The translations under genes and the position numbers were made by a program. Under the pieces are notes generated by a model, which saw nothing but the letters and a program-made list of their open reading frames with translations, ran no database searches and was not told the DNA's origin. A stretch of 64,000 bases of DNA, taken from positions 35,376,194-35,440,193 of the forward strand of contig CP136069.1 in NCBI GenBank assembly GCA_032622095.1, in the 5' to 3' direction. This DNA is from Siphonodentalium dalli. Lineage: Eukaryota > Mollusca > Scaphopoda > Gadilida > Siphonodentaliidae. This document shows, one piece after another, positions 45,275-56,439 of the stretch (position 1 is the first letter of the stretch; every line of letters starts with the position of its first letter).

Positions 45275-46459
45275 TTAGTTGATTTCTACACAGTTTTTCT
45301 TTTGACGAATCCCTAATCCAATGTATTTGAATTGCTGATTGGCTTGTTTGCCAATTTTGAATGTCGACAGAATTTTATCAATCACACCTTGTTTAATAAA
45401 CTGATCAGTTCCGCACCATAGAAAGTCATCAACATGTATAAGAAATAAACCACACAGATTGTCTCCATGATGAAAATAGAAAAGTGCAGAATCGAACACA
45501 GACTGCAGCTCACATCTAAGAGATTTCATTACCTCACATACTCTGAAATACCATTCCCTTGAGGCATCATTTAGTCCGTAGACACATTTCTTGAGTTTCC
45601 ATAGTTTATTATCACATGACAAATCTCTGGGTGGTTTTAAAGAAAACCTCTCTACCAATCTGATTTCCTTGTAGGAAAGCTGCTTTGATATCTATGATAT
45701 TACATTCCCAAGACATAGTTGATGCAAGTCCAAGGAATATTTTGAGAGTTTCCTTACCGGCTGTTGGAGAATCAGTTCTATGTGGATCCTTCTCTTCAAA
45801 CCCTCTTGCAACAAGCCTTGCTTTAATCTCAGTATTTTCACCTGAAACCTTTTCTGTTATCACCCATCTGGTAGATATAGATGACTGACCTTTGTCCTCC
45901 ACTTCCTGGTACACATTAAATTTCTTCCAGTTATCCATCTCCTTCATTTTGGCAACAGTTATATCATCATGAACAGTGGAACATTTTGTTTCATTCACTT
46001 CCAATTCAGAATCTGATGAAACTGTGTTTCCTCAGCGTTGTGAGTTTCTAAATCCTCCCATTTCACGATACCATTTAAGAAATCAACTGCTTGTATAACC
46101 TCACCACTTTCTTCTCTAATTTTCACATTTAGCCAGTTCTTATACTTTCCAGTTACTTTTCCTGCTCGACTTATCACTTCAGCATTCCATTCACTGTCAT
46201 CGATAGAGATGAATCTTATTGATTGTCCAATTTTTGGGAATATCATATCTTCATTCTGAGTCAGGGATGACCTGTTATCAGTTCCAGTTTCAGGTTCAGA
46301 ACAACTTGCAGCATCAGAATCACTGTCATGATTAATACATGTAGGTGCAGACACATTATCGTTACTGGTAACTATTTTCATTAAACATCTCACTGTCACA
46401 GGGTCTGCTAACAGTTTCATCCAAAGTTTTGATGTTGGATCTATTAAATTCATTTCCAA
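45275..46459 (-). pseudogene. copia linker and reverse transcriptase, frameshifted
   Basis: 46459-45995 is the acidic linker. 46004-45612 has 'STRWVITEKVSGENTEIKAR' and 'NIIDIKAAFLQG' with the first catalytic Asp. 45658-45275, in another frame, has 'KLKKCVYGLNDASREWYFRV' and the active site 'FLIHVDDFLW', where the usual YVDD is HVDD. Breaks lie near 46000 and 45640. Confidence 0.92.
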
Positions 46460-47640
46460 CTTTTACGATCCTGCATGAAGGAACTCTTATGTAGGTGCTT
46501 CCATGTCGGAGGAATATTATCTTTCCATCCTGTACTAGTAATTTATAAGGACCACTCCATTGATGACTTTTCTCTCTTTTGAAGTAAACTTTATATCCAA
46601 TATCATAAACCTCTCCGCTAGGACGCACTTGATGTCTGAGAGCCCTTATCTTCTCTGAAGTCTCAGCTTCGATGAATGCTTTCCTTGAAGAATGTAAAGC
46701 GCTAAGATGTTTTGCAAAGATCTCAGTCTGTGTAGTTCCTTCCAAGGCAGGAGGCTTATCTACAAGGATAGATGGCAAGTTGGGATTAGATCCAAATACA
46801 AGCTGGTAGGGACTGTAACCATCCACCATTTGTAAAGAGTTTTTGGCATTTACAGCCCAAATTAATGCAGTCTCCAAATCTGTATTAGGATTTTCAAGAA
46901 GGATTTTGCTCACATTGTTATCAACCACAGCATGATTCCTCTCACAGACACCATTCTGCCAAGGACTGTTAGCAGCTGTATTTACCACTTCAATGTTCAA
47001 GTTTTCAGCCATATCCTTGTATTTCATGTTTGCAAACTCACCTCCGTTGTCTGTTAAAAACTTATCTAGTGCACAAAAATCCCCCTCCAATCCACATTTT
47101 CATAACATTGTCAATTATTGTTTCTGGCTTTTTGTCACAAATAACACATGCCAAAGAAAATCTTGTTGCCATGTCTATCAGATGCAAAAAATAAAGTCCG
47201 TTCTTCCATTCCTTAAGATCCATTGCCACAATTTGATTAAATTTCTTTGCCAGTGGGAAACACACAACAGGGCGACTTGGAGTTTTTTTGTATCTCTTAC
47301 AAATGTCACATTTTGCCGAAACAGTTTCTGCTAGATCCAAATAAGTTTTCGATGTCACCCCAGCATCCTTCAATAATAGTTTTAATCTCTCTGCACCAGG
47401 ATGGGCAAATTGTTTATGCAACTTACTTATAATAGTCTCCATTTTCTTTGGTGAGTTGTCTTCTTTGTTGAAAATGTCCACAATACATGTGTCTTCAATA
47501 GAAAGTTCTGATTGATATAAAGGAACACAGTAATGTCCACATGATGTCAGCTGAAGATCAACAGGTTTACCAAATATGGTAGCACGATCATTTTCCAGAT
47601 CCAGAACAATCCTAGCCTTTTTCATTGAAGGCTTCCCCAA
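46362..47640 (-). pseudogene. copia integrase, frameshifted
   Basis: 47640-47062 carries the zinc-binding 'HKQFAHPGAERL' ... 'CDICKRYKK' region and the first catalytic Asp in 'IVAMDLKEW'. 47090-46362 is in another frame and carries 'LTDNGGEFANM' (second Asp) and 'NGVCERNHAVVD' (catalytic Glu), then a C-terminal domain with 'VYFKREKSHQWSGPYKLLVQ'. All three acidic residues survive; the break lies near 47070. Confidence 0.92.
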
Positions 47641-47715
47641 TAGTAGAGGGATATCACTTTCAACAATGTCTGCTGTGATAGAACACTTGGCGCCTGCTAA
47701 TTCACATGGAAACTG

Positions 47716-48811
47716 TCACTTTTCCTTGAGATTTGAGTTTAGTCCCTCCCCCAAAGCGGAAAACAGCATCACTTTCCTCTCGTTTAACCATAGCCATTTT
47801 TCCTGACTATAAAAAGTGTCTAAGAATCTTTGCATCCACAATGATCCAGCTACTGTGGATGTGCAGGCACTGTCTAGAACTGCCGAACTGATTGATTCAG
47901 TTACAAGAACAATATCTTCCGGAATGTTTCCAGTGAATAAAACAGCTTCTATTTGTTGTTCACAATTTCTGCCAATATATGCTTTCTTTTCCCTATTTTC
48001 GTAAGAATGGGGACAAGCCACCGCGAAATGCAGTACACTATCACAAACAACACAGCGCATGGGTTTTCCATTTGTGCCTAGTGGGTTGGTTCTCCTCTTA
48101 GAATTGTAAGCATTTGAATTTCCACGTCCTCTACCATTACCTCGATGAGAGTACATGTAACCTCTCATATAGTTCTGTCGACCACGACCTCTGTCACCAT
48201 TTGATGCAATAAAAGCCTCAAAATCCTCAGGTTCTACTTTTATATATTGTCTTTCTGTTGATGATCTACTAGCAGTACTGTTTGAAATGCATGTAGACTG
48301 TTTTCCAAAGAATTTTCTCAGTGAATTACACATTTGTTTAAACAGGGTCTTATCTTCATTGTAATTTACTGCTGTCGATCTTTATGTTCAAGGCAAGTAC
48401 CATCCAAGAGTCTAAATGCAAGGACTGATTAAGATAATGTCATTTTAAATTTCACAGTTTTGTTGTAACGTTTTTCAAATTCCCTTAAATAATGTTCCAT
48501 ATCGATTTCTGGTGTTTTCCTGAAGCGATCAAACTCTGTGTGAACTTCATAAGCTGAAGACAGTTCATCTTTTTTGTAAATACCGTCCATGTACTCAAGA
48601 AGTATTTTGAATCCATCCTTTGAAGCCAACTTTTCCAAAGGTATCTCACTGAATACTTTATAACGAATTGAGCCTTCATTTTCAGGCAACGATGCTTGCT
48701 TCTCAACTGCCAATTCAGTAATTGTCTGCCATACTTTCAGTTCATCTACCCATCTTTCATAGGGTTTTGCTTCCGAGAATATCGGTGGCGTTTTGTAGTT
48801 GCGGTAGCCAT
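47716..48811 (-). pseudogene. copia gag and protease, frameshifted
   Basis: The N-terminal part reads 'PYERWVDELKVWQTITELAV' and 'EFDRFRKTPEIDMEHYLREF', the usual copia Gag capsid pattern, in 48713-48429 and its upstream extension. An ATG at 48811 is one frame off. A second segment (48333-47716) has an Arg/Gly-rich stretch and the zinc knuckle 'RCVVCDSVLHFAVACPH' (C-x2-C-x4-H-x4-C), then the protease core 'AVLDSACTSTVAG' with catalytic Asp. A frame change separates the two segments near 48340-48430. Confidence 0.9.
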
Positions 48812-48877
48812 TTTTGAAATGTCAACACAAAAGTCACAATACGATTTTGTTTAAGTTCAACAGTCGCCGATCTCGCC

Positions 48878-48897
48878 GAAACCTCGCTCTGCTACCA
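48878..48897 (-). promoter_or_regulatory. Primer binding site for initiator-Met tRNA
   Basis: On the minus strand the bases right after the 5' LTR are TGGTAGCAGAGCGAGGTTTC. The 3' end of eukaryotic initiator Met tRNA, ...GAAACCATCCTCTGCTACCA, is complementary at TGGTAGCAGAG and again at GGTTTC, with three mismatches between. There is no gap between LTR and site. Confidence 0.85.
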
Positions 48898-49127
48898 TGA
48901 AAACACTGGTAGCAAAGCTCACCTTATGTGTTTATCTCCGTCACCGGGCCCATAGTCTTTTGCTGTCCTCCCATTTCCATTGTCTCCGTTCAGTTATTCA
49001 TTCTTCTCGCTCCTCACATTTAAACCGACTGACGTAATCTCGCTCACTTCCGGTATGTACAATTGCTATCAAAGAGCAATAACTCTATCTCACTGTCTCT
49101 CCACATAACTCAAACATGTAGTTAACA
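48898..49127 (-). repeat. 5' LTR of the copia element (230 bp)
   Basis: Same TG...CA ends as the 3' LTR, colinear over its whole length, about 98 percent identical outside two gaps by eye. Followed in plus-strand order by target duplication ACATC. Confidence 0.93.
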
Positions 49128-49237
49128 ACATCTTCCTGGACCCCTCACTTGGTGATCGGCCTATATTGAATACATGATACTATGCGCAAAACAATTTATT
49201 ATAAAAGATTCATTCGCTGATAACAAGTGCATGAAGT

Positions 49238-49303
49238 GGGAAACGGATATATCCGTTTCCCGTCCTGTAGGTAATGTTTGGGAAACGGATATATCCGTTT
49301 CCC
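49238..49303. repeat. Two perfect 24-bp palindromes, 42 bp apart
   Basis: GGGAAACGGATA followed by its exact reverse complement occurs at 49238-49261 and again at 49280-49303, each followed by GTCCT. It could be a short tandem repeat or a protein-binding palindrome. The open frames across it on both strands are a by-product. Confidence 0.85.
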
Positions 49304-49347
49304 GTCCTAAACGAGTTAAATCCAATTCCATGCATGAGAATTTTAAC

Positions 49348-49590
49348 CTCTTCACTGCTAATAATATTATGACATCGAGTGCTGGGCCGATGACGTTATA
49401 CCATTTTCCATTGAAAAAATATAACGGGAATAGCACGAAAACCATAAAACTGACTAAGTTGAACGGCTATTATCAGTCACAATCATGGAACATTGTAAAC
49501 TGTTTGAATCTTCGAGACACATTTGTTCTGATACACCAATAGCTGAGTTCCAGTTTTGAATAATGGCAGACAGCAAGTTAGCTGAAGTAT
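49348..49590 (+). repeat. Dispersed repeat, pair with 9705-9960
   Basis: Same ordered blocks as described at 9705-9960. It begins in 'CTTCACTGCTAATAATATTA'. Confidence 0.55.
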
Positions 49591-50602
49591 GTCCGTACTC
49601 ATTACAGACGTATAGCACACAACGTGACATAAAAAGGAATAATAAATGGCATGATAAACATATATAGACCAACAAATAAATTCAAATTTATAGCAATTCT
49701 TCCATGAAACAGGCCAGGCTAGCATGGTACAAAAATGAATAACATCTAATAGGAATGTCTGACTGTTCTCCTATCGAAGTGCAATAATTGCCAAAGATGT
49801 TGGACCGGAAAAGCTACCAATTGGAAGCACACATTGACACATTCCGTTCATTACATGGATTTTCTGCAAACTAAATTTTGATCGTGCAAAATTCAATAAT
49901 TAAAGCTAATGCATAATTATTTGGCCAAAAAAAATGTGATGTAGCGATTTACGCTAATCTGTGGCCTAAGATTTGTGTCATTTTGAACATGGAAACTACA
50001 GTATGACACAGGGCGGATCTACTATTATCAGAATACACAATACACTCCCTCCAAAATTGCATACTGTAACAAATAAGATCCTTTATTATATGCTTCCCCA
50101 TTAAATAGTGGGAAATTGCCGTGGCGTAGAGCGTTATATCCATCGCCTGGACCGACTCGATGGATAACACTGACCGACTCGATGGATAACACAATAGTAT
50201 TACTTTTTCGGAGATTACTTCCGGTTTATAGCGGCGAATCACATAAAGTTTCAAAGCGTATCAATAACAGCCGGACTATTTTTTTAATTGTTTATTTTTA
50301 CGGAAGCGAAATAGTTTTAATTGTTATAATGTTAACTATATATATTGTTTTAATATATTCTTATCATTAAATTATGTATACATTAATGTTCTCGCATCAT
50401 TTAAGAATAAAACAATGGGGACTATTTCTTATGACGGATATGCTCGATATTTGTCATTCAGTGGTGAGCAAATCAATTGATGAAATGTAAAAAAAATGCA
50501 AATGTCGAAGCTTTCTAATAATTTGTAGTGAACTGTAGGACAAAACTAGCAGTTTTGGGGCGGTTTATAACGTAGGGCATATAATAAAAATTAAAAAGAA
50601 CA
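49591..50602. other. Intron J-K, unassigned
   Basis: A small direct duplication 'GACCGACTCGATGGATAACA' lies at about 50151-50192. Nothing else recognised. Confidence 0.45.
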
Positions 50603-50754
50603 CCTACGGGTTTTGGTTAAATACCCGGATTATCTCATTCGTGGGTACAGGAAATACATAATTTCCACTCGCGGCTTGCAGCCGCTCGTGGAAATTCTGT
50701 ATTTCCTTGTACCCACTCATGAGATAATCCGGGTATTCAACCAAAACCCGTAGG
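50603..50754. repeat. 152-bp near-perfect inverted repeat just upstream of exon K
   Basis: Arms start CCTACGGGTTTTGGTTAAAT and end with the complement ATTCAACCAAAACCCGTAGG, and meet at CGGCTTGCAGCCG near 50675. Only a handful of mismatches in about 70-bp arms. It ends 20 nt before the first base of exon K, so it covers the usual branch-point zone. Probably a MITE insertion, but no target duplication is clear. Confidence 0.9.
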
Positions 50755-50774
50755 TAATCTCTATCTATCTCCAG

Positions 50775-50906
50775 GAAGCTTAGCATCAAGCAGGAAAAGG
50801 CGGAGCCGATCACGATCACGGTCGCCATCACGCCGACAGAGGTCAAGATCTCCGCCACAATCCTCCTCAAAAAGAAAGCATAAAAAACATAAGTCATCCA
50901 ATCGAG
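50775..50906 (+). CDS. VWA5A: VWA5A-like exon K: Arg-Ser-rich segment
   Basis: CTATCTCCAG precedes the exon and the donor is GAG|GTAATA. The 132 nt are symmetric phase 1 and encode 'SLASSRKRRSRSRSRSPSRR', then 'QRSRSPPQSSSKRKHKKHKS'. This is an RS/SP domain with Lys-rich nuclear-localisation-like clusters, as found in splicing-related proteins and unexpected in a VIT-VWA protein. A 152-bp inverted repeat ends only 20 nt before the exon, and a dispersed repeat starts soon after it. It could in principle belong to another gene, but phase and strand match exons J and L. Confidence 0.68.
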
Positions 50907-50934
50907 GTAATATGATGAAAATTCCAATAGTATT

Positions 50935-52256
50935 TGCTGGGGCACCTTATGATAGTGGAGACCTCCATCCGTCCTTCTATCCGTCTGTCCAAAACAAACA
51001 TTTCACAGCACAGCTCAAGTATCGATAGTCAAATTTGGATGTCCTTGGTCATGGTTATAGCACAGGTTGGGGGAAAGATTATTCCCATACTACAGGTTTC
51101 GTCCATTAATTTTTACCAGACTTATGGCCCTTGTTTGGTCTCGTTCAACTGTCCTTCTGTCCACGTCCAACTGTCCTTCCGTCCGTCCAGAACATACATT
51201 TCACAACACAGCTCAAGTACCGACTGTCCAATTATGATGTCCTTTGGTATGCCGGTAGACCAGCATTGTGGAAAGGATCTCCACATAGTGCAGGTTTTGT
51301 CCACACTTTTTTCCCATAGTTATGGTTCTTTGCTGGACTAACGCATGTAAAACGCATCCATAACAAACATTATGCTGTGGTAATGATCATCCGATTTTAT
51401 TGAAAATTGGTATGTAGGTGTCTCAACCAAGAACACAGGTGCTCTGCAATTCTGGGTTTGATCCGATGTTATGGAGTTATTTCCCTTTTTTTTTACTTAG
51501 AAAATTTCTCACTTTTTCGGTTTCCGGATGATATCTCAAGTTTGGATGCTTTAATTGCAAATAGCGATTTTATATGGATCAGTCATATCAAGGTACAAGT
51601 TGAGTTCAAATTTGATCTGATCCGGTGATTTTTCCTAGAGTTATGGACTTTTTCTTCTTTTTTCTTTGGTTTCTGGATGATAACTCAAGTTTGGACTGTT
51701 CAATTGAAAAATTTGTTTTATAGTGAGTCATTGATATCAAAATACAGGTCAAGTTCGAATTTGAGTTTGATCCGATGATTTTTCTCAGAGTTATGGGCTT
51801 TTCGACTTAGAAAATTAAAAAAATTCTTGTTTTTTCTTTGGTTTCCGGATGATAACTCAAGTTTGGATTGTTTAATTGGAAATTCTGTTTTTTTGTGGGT
51901 CGTTCATATCAAAATACAGGTCAAGTTCGAATTTGAGTTTGATCCAATGATTTTTTCCCAGAGTTATGGGGCTTTCGACTTTGAAAAACATTTTTTATAA
52001 TTTTCTGTATGAGGGTACCTTCATGGTGTAATCAACTCATCCTACAGTTTTTATCGTAGATATTTGAAACTTCAGAATATTGTTACCCACATATTGGAGA
52101 TGTGCAACATGTATATAGATGACGGAAAAATTATTTATTTACGGAATTATTAACCCTTTCGACTTAGAACATTCAATATTTTTTTTAATTTCTTTAACAA
52201 AGCGGCGTCGACATGCCACGTTTATGGGGGACACTGTGGTCGGCTGACCTTTTATT
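50935..52256 (+). repeat. Dispersed GTCC-rich repeat, long diverged copy
   Basis: Starts soon after exon K with 'CCATCCGTCCTTCTATCCGT', contains repeated 'TTCCGGATGATA-CTCAAGTT' and 'GAGTTATGG' units and then the 'TACCTTCATGGTGTAATCAA' units seen at 16825-17336; ends GGTCGGCTGACCTTTTAT. Confidence 0.65.
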
Positions 52257-54781
52257 TTATTTCGTTGTCCTTTGGCATAGTGATAGCACAAGTTATATAT
52301 ATATATATATATATATAAAAGGATATCCACATACTACGGGTTTCGTCCATTAATTTTTACCAGAGTTGTGGCCCTTGTTTGACCTGGAAATTTGTGAATC
52401 TTGCATCCGAAATAACATTTGAGGCTTTTAACTTGGGCAGGGATCTTCTGATTCAGTTGTGCTTGGGTAAGTTGATAGCACAGCTCGGTGGGAAAGGATA
52501 CCTACCGCCTTAATACAGGTTTCTTCCATTTATTTTTACCAGAGTCCTTATTTGACTTGTGAATTTCTTAATTTTGTCTCCGTATGAACATTTCAGTTTG
52601 TAGCTTGGGCATGAATCATCGGATTTGGTTGTGCTTTGGTGTATTGATAGCCCAGTTTAAGGGAAAAAGATACCCAATTCTTGGACACTTGTTGTTTGTT
52701 AATATGCTCAAATGCCTGTGGATAGATATTTATTGAAGCAAACCAAATAAAAGTGATGTCAGCTAAATACAACAAAAAACAAACAAAAACAATGCTTATG
52801 TCTGCGATGCACAATAATGATATCATATATCATATAGATATCGTATAGTACTGGGCTGGTGAGAAATTATCATTTCAATAATAGTACTAATATGTAGATA
52901 GTATACACAAAATATGAAGAAACAGTTGAGCAGCAATACGAAACTTGGCTATATTATAAATAACTATACTACTAGTAATCCATACTTGACTTGGTGTACT
53001 CATTTACATATTTAGTTTCTTGGACAATTCTGGGAGTCAATAAATGTTCAAGTTGTGTTAATGACTCGTGCGATCCTGGCTATCCTTAGACTGGAAGAGT
53101 ATACTTTCTAGAAAATAAGGTGGATCAGTATATTTTTTACAATAGAGAAAATAGAGCTCTTCATATTCTCAAATACAGCATTGAGTCCACTTTCAATCAT
53201 CTCTATCTTTTCTCGGTCATTTATATCGCTCTGTTTCTGTGGCTAATTTGTGTGCAATCAATCGATGAGAGGTCAACCGTCTAATGTAATTTTTTTTCTA
53301 TTTTGAATTTCAATTACTATTGTAATTCAAATTTAGAATATAATTTGCCAAATAGTAGGAAATTAGTATCCGTATCATGTTGTGGAAATAACTTCTAACG
53401 GTTTCTTCAGTGAATTGGTATATGCTGTATTAATCATACTAGTATTGTCCTTTGGACTTTTTTTCAGTGAGTGAAATTCATTAATGTTGAATCTCTTTAT
53501 AAAGTTATTGATTGAAGAGAACCACAACTTACTTCCACCTTCAAAAAGTTCCTTGTCGACTTCATATACTGAAAGATTGAATGGTTTGGATTTGATGCAT
53601 TAAGTATTGGATAATTGCTTCAAACTGTACATTATTTAAGCAATGGATCTACATCCCATTAGCTGAAATAATGTACAGTTTGAAGCTATTATCTGAGACA
53701 CCTGAGTTGTTCCATGTTTTCGGCTTTATCCACTTGCTCATTGGCTGCACGGATGGCGTGACATCTTAACCCATTTTCAACTTAATGGAAAGGCAGTACC
53801 TCATTGTGTTTCCGACCGTTGAATGAACATGACATTCCAACAATGAGCTCTTCTGCGATAGATTAACAAATGTCCTCGGAGTATTGCTCTTACATTTCGG
53901 CACTTGTATCAAATTATATATGCAGGATATTTTGGCTTTGTCAGAGAATTAATTAATTGAATGACTGATTGGTGCTGGCTTTATGCCTAATTTGAGAAAT
54001 GGCAATCTTGTTGATTCAAATCATTATACTAAAGATCGAAGGACTACATTTACATGTATAGTACTATATTAGATTAGGTTTTGTCATGAGGGGTGCTACA
54101 ACATGCCACCCTGGAATGGTATTAGATTCGAGAAATTTTAATAGTTGAAAATTCAATGCATATGTATACGTGAAATTTTAGTTTAATTTATGAACAACCA
54201 TTAAATTTTGGAATAACACAATTTTAGGCTTATACCAATATGTTTATTATGAACAATAGCTCCAACCCGCAGATCTAGATGAGAGAAGATGAGTGTGTCA
54301 GCCATAGTTAGTCATACGAGTTTCCTAACAATTGATGATTCCACAGCCAGTCTTAAGGGGCAGGCATATCGGTTGCTAGGAGACAGTTGTCTGCTCAAAT
54401 ACATTTGATTTTATAGGATGTGCTTAATTATCAATATCCTGTTCTCGTCTTTAAATATGAGAAAATTAACGAGTGTCACCCAAAATGAAAGACACACTGT
54501 TATAGTAATCAGCGGACATGTTGCAAGTTCAGTACATGCATTATGATTTAATAACAAAAACATTGTTTGAAAATAGCTGGTATGTCCAGATTATGGTGAA
54601 CAAAGATGGCATCATAATTTATAACGCAGCAAACAAAGCTAATTCCTTTGAGAACACGCAGGACCTCATCTAGTTGCAGTTAAAATTTCCCATAATTTTT
54701 TACTTCTTTTGTCCCAAAAAAGCCACCTCGATTCAGACCTAGAATTCACCTGATTTCTATATAGTAACAGTTTTACAAGTA
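52257..54781. other. Intron K-L, mostly unassigned
   Basis: A TA microsatellite at 52293-52316. Decayed GTCC-type repeat units up to about 52690. An imperfect inverted repeat at about 53608-53693 (CTTCAAACTGTACATTATTT against its complement). 52860-54780 shows no other structure. Confidence 0.45.
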
Positions 54782-54994
54782 CAGTAATGCCCTAATTAAT
54801 CAACTTCTTAACCACAGCATAATTATGGGTAACTTTTCAGGATTTAGTCGGAAATATGGCTTGTTGCCATTCATCGGAAAGCTCTCGGGGAGAGCTTTCC
54901 GATGATTGGCAATAAGACATATTACCGACTAAATCCTGAAAAGTTACCCATAATTCTGCTGTGGTTAAGAAGTTGATTGATTAGGGCATTACTG
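54782..54994. mobile_element. Tc1/mariner-type full-length hairpin MITE, copy 2
   Basis: TA on both sides; ends CAGTAATGCCCTAATTAATC and, reversed, CAGTAATGCCCTAATCAATC. Arms of about 100 bp meet at 'CTCTCGGGGAGAG'. Very similar to 18215-18425, with better-matched arms. Confidence 0.88.
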
Positions 54995-55399
54995 TATTTA
55001 GCCATGCCCCAGTGATGCTCTTGTTACAATCTGCCATATGACATGTATGTGCAGATAAAAGAGAAAGTCCACATCAGAATTAGTATTATGTGCAGCTTAA
55101 CTAAGTTGAAGATAAAAAACAATTTCTCTTTTCTTACAATGACATTCGGAATTTCGGACGTCTCTTTTAAATTTCGTCCCAAGATATATTAGCAACATCA
55201 TTAGAGCAGATCACATCAACAGCACTTTTATTTATCTAATTTCTTTTTGGTGCTTTTATACAAAGATTTCAGATAGTCAAAATTACACACCAGATGTATT
55301 AACATTATTATTATTATTATTTATTTTTTTTGTAGAGTTAAGTGGTAGTCTTTAAGTGGTCAAAACTGTCAAAAATAATGAAAAAAAAGACCACTTTTG
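54995..55399. other. Intron K-L, unassigned
   Basis: A TTA microsatellite at about 55305-55325; nothing else. Confidence 0.4.
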
Positions 55400-55853
55400 A
55401 CCAAATGTATGGGGGGGGGGGGGGGGGTGTCCGTCTGCTCATATATCTCAACCATGGGTAATCGGATTTCAATGAAATTTGGTATGCAGGTTTGTTATCA
55501 TTTTCCGTTCAAGTGTTGTGCCTCTTTATTTATCTGAAAATGATGGCTTTCTGTCCTTCTGCTCATATATCTCAACCATGGGTTATTGGACCTTGATGAA
55601 ATTTGGTATGCAGGTTTGTCATCAGGATGGCTTTTTAAAAGAAGGGTTATTGACATTGTTTACATTTTCCGTTCAAGAGTTATCCCTCTTTCATTATCTA
55701 AAATGTTGGATTTCCGTCTATGTTTGCTAGAATTGTCAAGTAATTAGTTCATTCGTCACATTTTTTTTCACAATTTTGTTTCCGACCTGCCCATATTTTA
55801 ATTTTCGCAATGGGGGTATCCCAGCACCCATGGTGCAACCTCTTGTTTCCCTT
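55400..55853 (+). repeat. G-run-headed dispersed repeat with ACCTCTTGT tail
   Basis: A 17-base G run near 55411 leads into 'GTCCGTCTGCTCATATATCT', then units with 'CTCAACCATGGGTAATCGGA', 'TTTGGTATGCAGGTTTGT' and 'CATTTTCCGTTCAAG', and the tail 'TGGGGGTATCCCAGCACCCA' ... CAACCTCTTGT. Confidence 0.6.
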
Positions 55854-56055
55854 CTGTTCAATTTCTATGTCCCCTAATTTGCATCAACTTAAACTGGGGG
55901 ACTTCAATCTGATCCTAGGTCTCCCATAGCAGTTGAGGCCAAAGCAGAATGAGGTCCCCAGAGGGTGAATTTGGTTATTCTATCCCACTGCGTGATAGTG
56001 TCACTTAATTCACCTGTCGGGGACCTCATTCTACAAATATCAGACGCTATTTTCA
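55854..56055. repeat. Hairpin-core MITE, uninterrupted copy
   Basis: Colinear with the two halves at 4105-4265 and 5476-5586: 'CCCTAATTTGCATCAACTTA', 'GGTCTCCCATAGCAGTTGAG', then the hairpin GAGGTCCCCAGAGGGTGAAT ... ATTCACCTGTCGGGGACCTC. Confidence 0.75.
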
Positions 56056-56435
56056 GTCTGAAATATTTATTATTTTCCACGATTTTATACTGAAAATGTT
56101 ACAATTTTCAGAACACAACACGTTTCAACTGTGATGTGTGTATGTTATTGGCTCACCGGAAACAAAGTCACTCCTTGTCCATCCGTCTGTCTGTCAATCT
56201 GTCAACAATTTGAATAACTTCTTCTCTAGAACAGCAAGACCAAATGTGATCATATTTAGTGTGGATGGTCCCTAGGTCACTCGAAATCAGATTTGTTCAA
56301 ATGGGGTCGCCAGGATAAATAGATGCGGAGCCAGGAGAATTATTTTTCTTAAGTTGTAATTCCTAAAACATAGATCACGCCTATTAAGCCTATATTTGGT
56401 ACGGAGTGTCATAAGGCAACTGGGATACAGATTTG
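56056..56435. other. Intron K-L, unassigned with GTCC-type fragment
   Basis: From about 56160 'CCTTGTCCATCCGTCTGTCT' begins a short repeat-like stretch; no clear end. Confidence 0.4.
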
Positions 56436-56439
56436 TTAA

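Larger units (their letters stand above)
44111..49127 (-). mobile_element. Full-length Ty1/copia retrotransposon (5.0 kb), frame-broken
   Basis: Two direct LTRs (44111-44353 and 48898-49127) with TG...CA ends flank gag, protease, integrase, reverse transcriptase and RNase H in that order on the minus strand. Integrase before RT defines the copia type. The 5-bp duplication ACATC lies at 44106-44110 and 49128-49132. The primer binding site follows the 5' LTR directly. The reading frame changes at least six times, so the copy cannot make intact products. The LTRs differ by about five substitutions and a 12-bp plus a 1-bp gap, so insertion is fairly recent. 'LDSACTSTVAG' instead of the usual DSGA protease motif recalls GalEa-like copia elements of marine animals; that assignment is inference. 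Confidence 0.95.

Noticed and set aside
46993-47334. Plus-strand open frames inside the copia region
   Set aside because: They are antisense to the recognisable integrase and RT frames.
49174-49542. Open frame with repeated TDISVSRP
   Set aside because: The repeated peptide is only the duplicated 24-bp palindrome read through; the same happens on the other strand.
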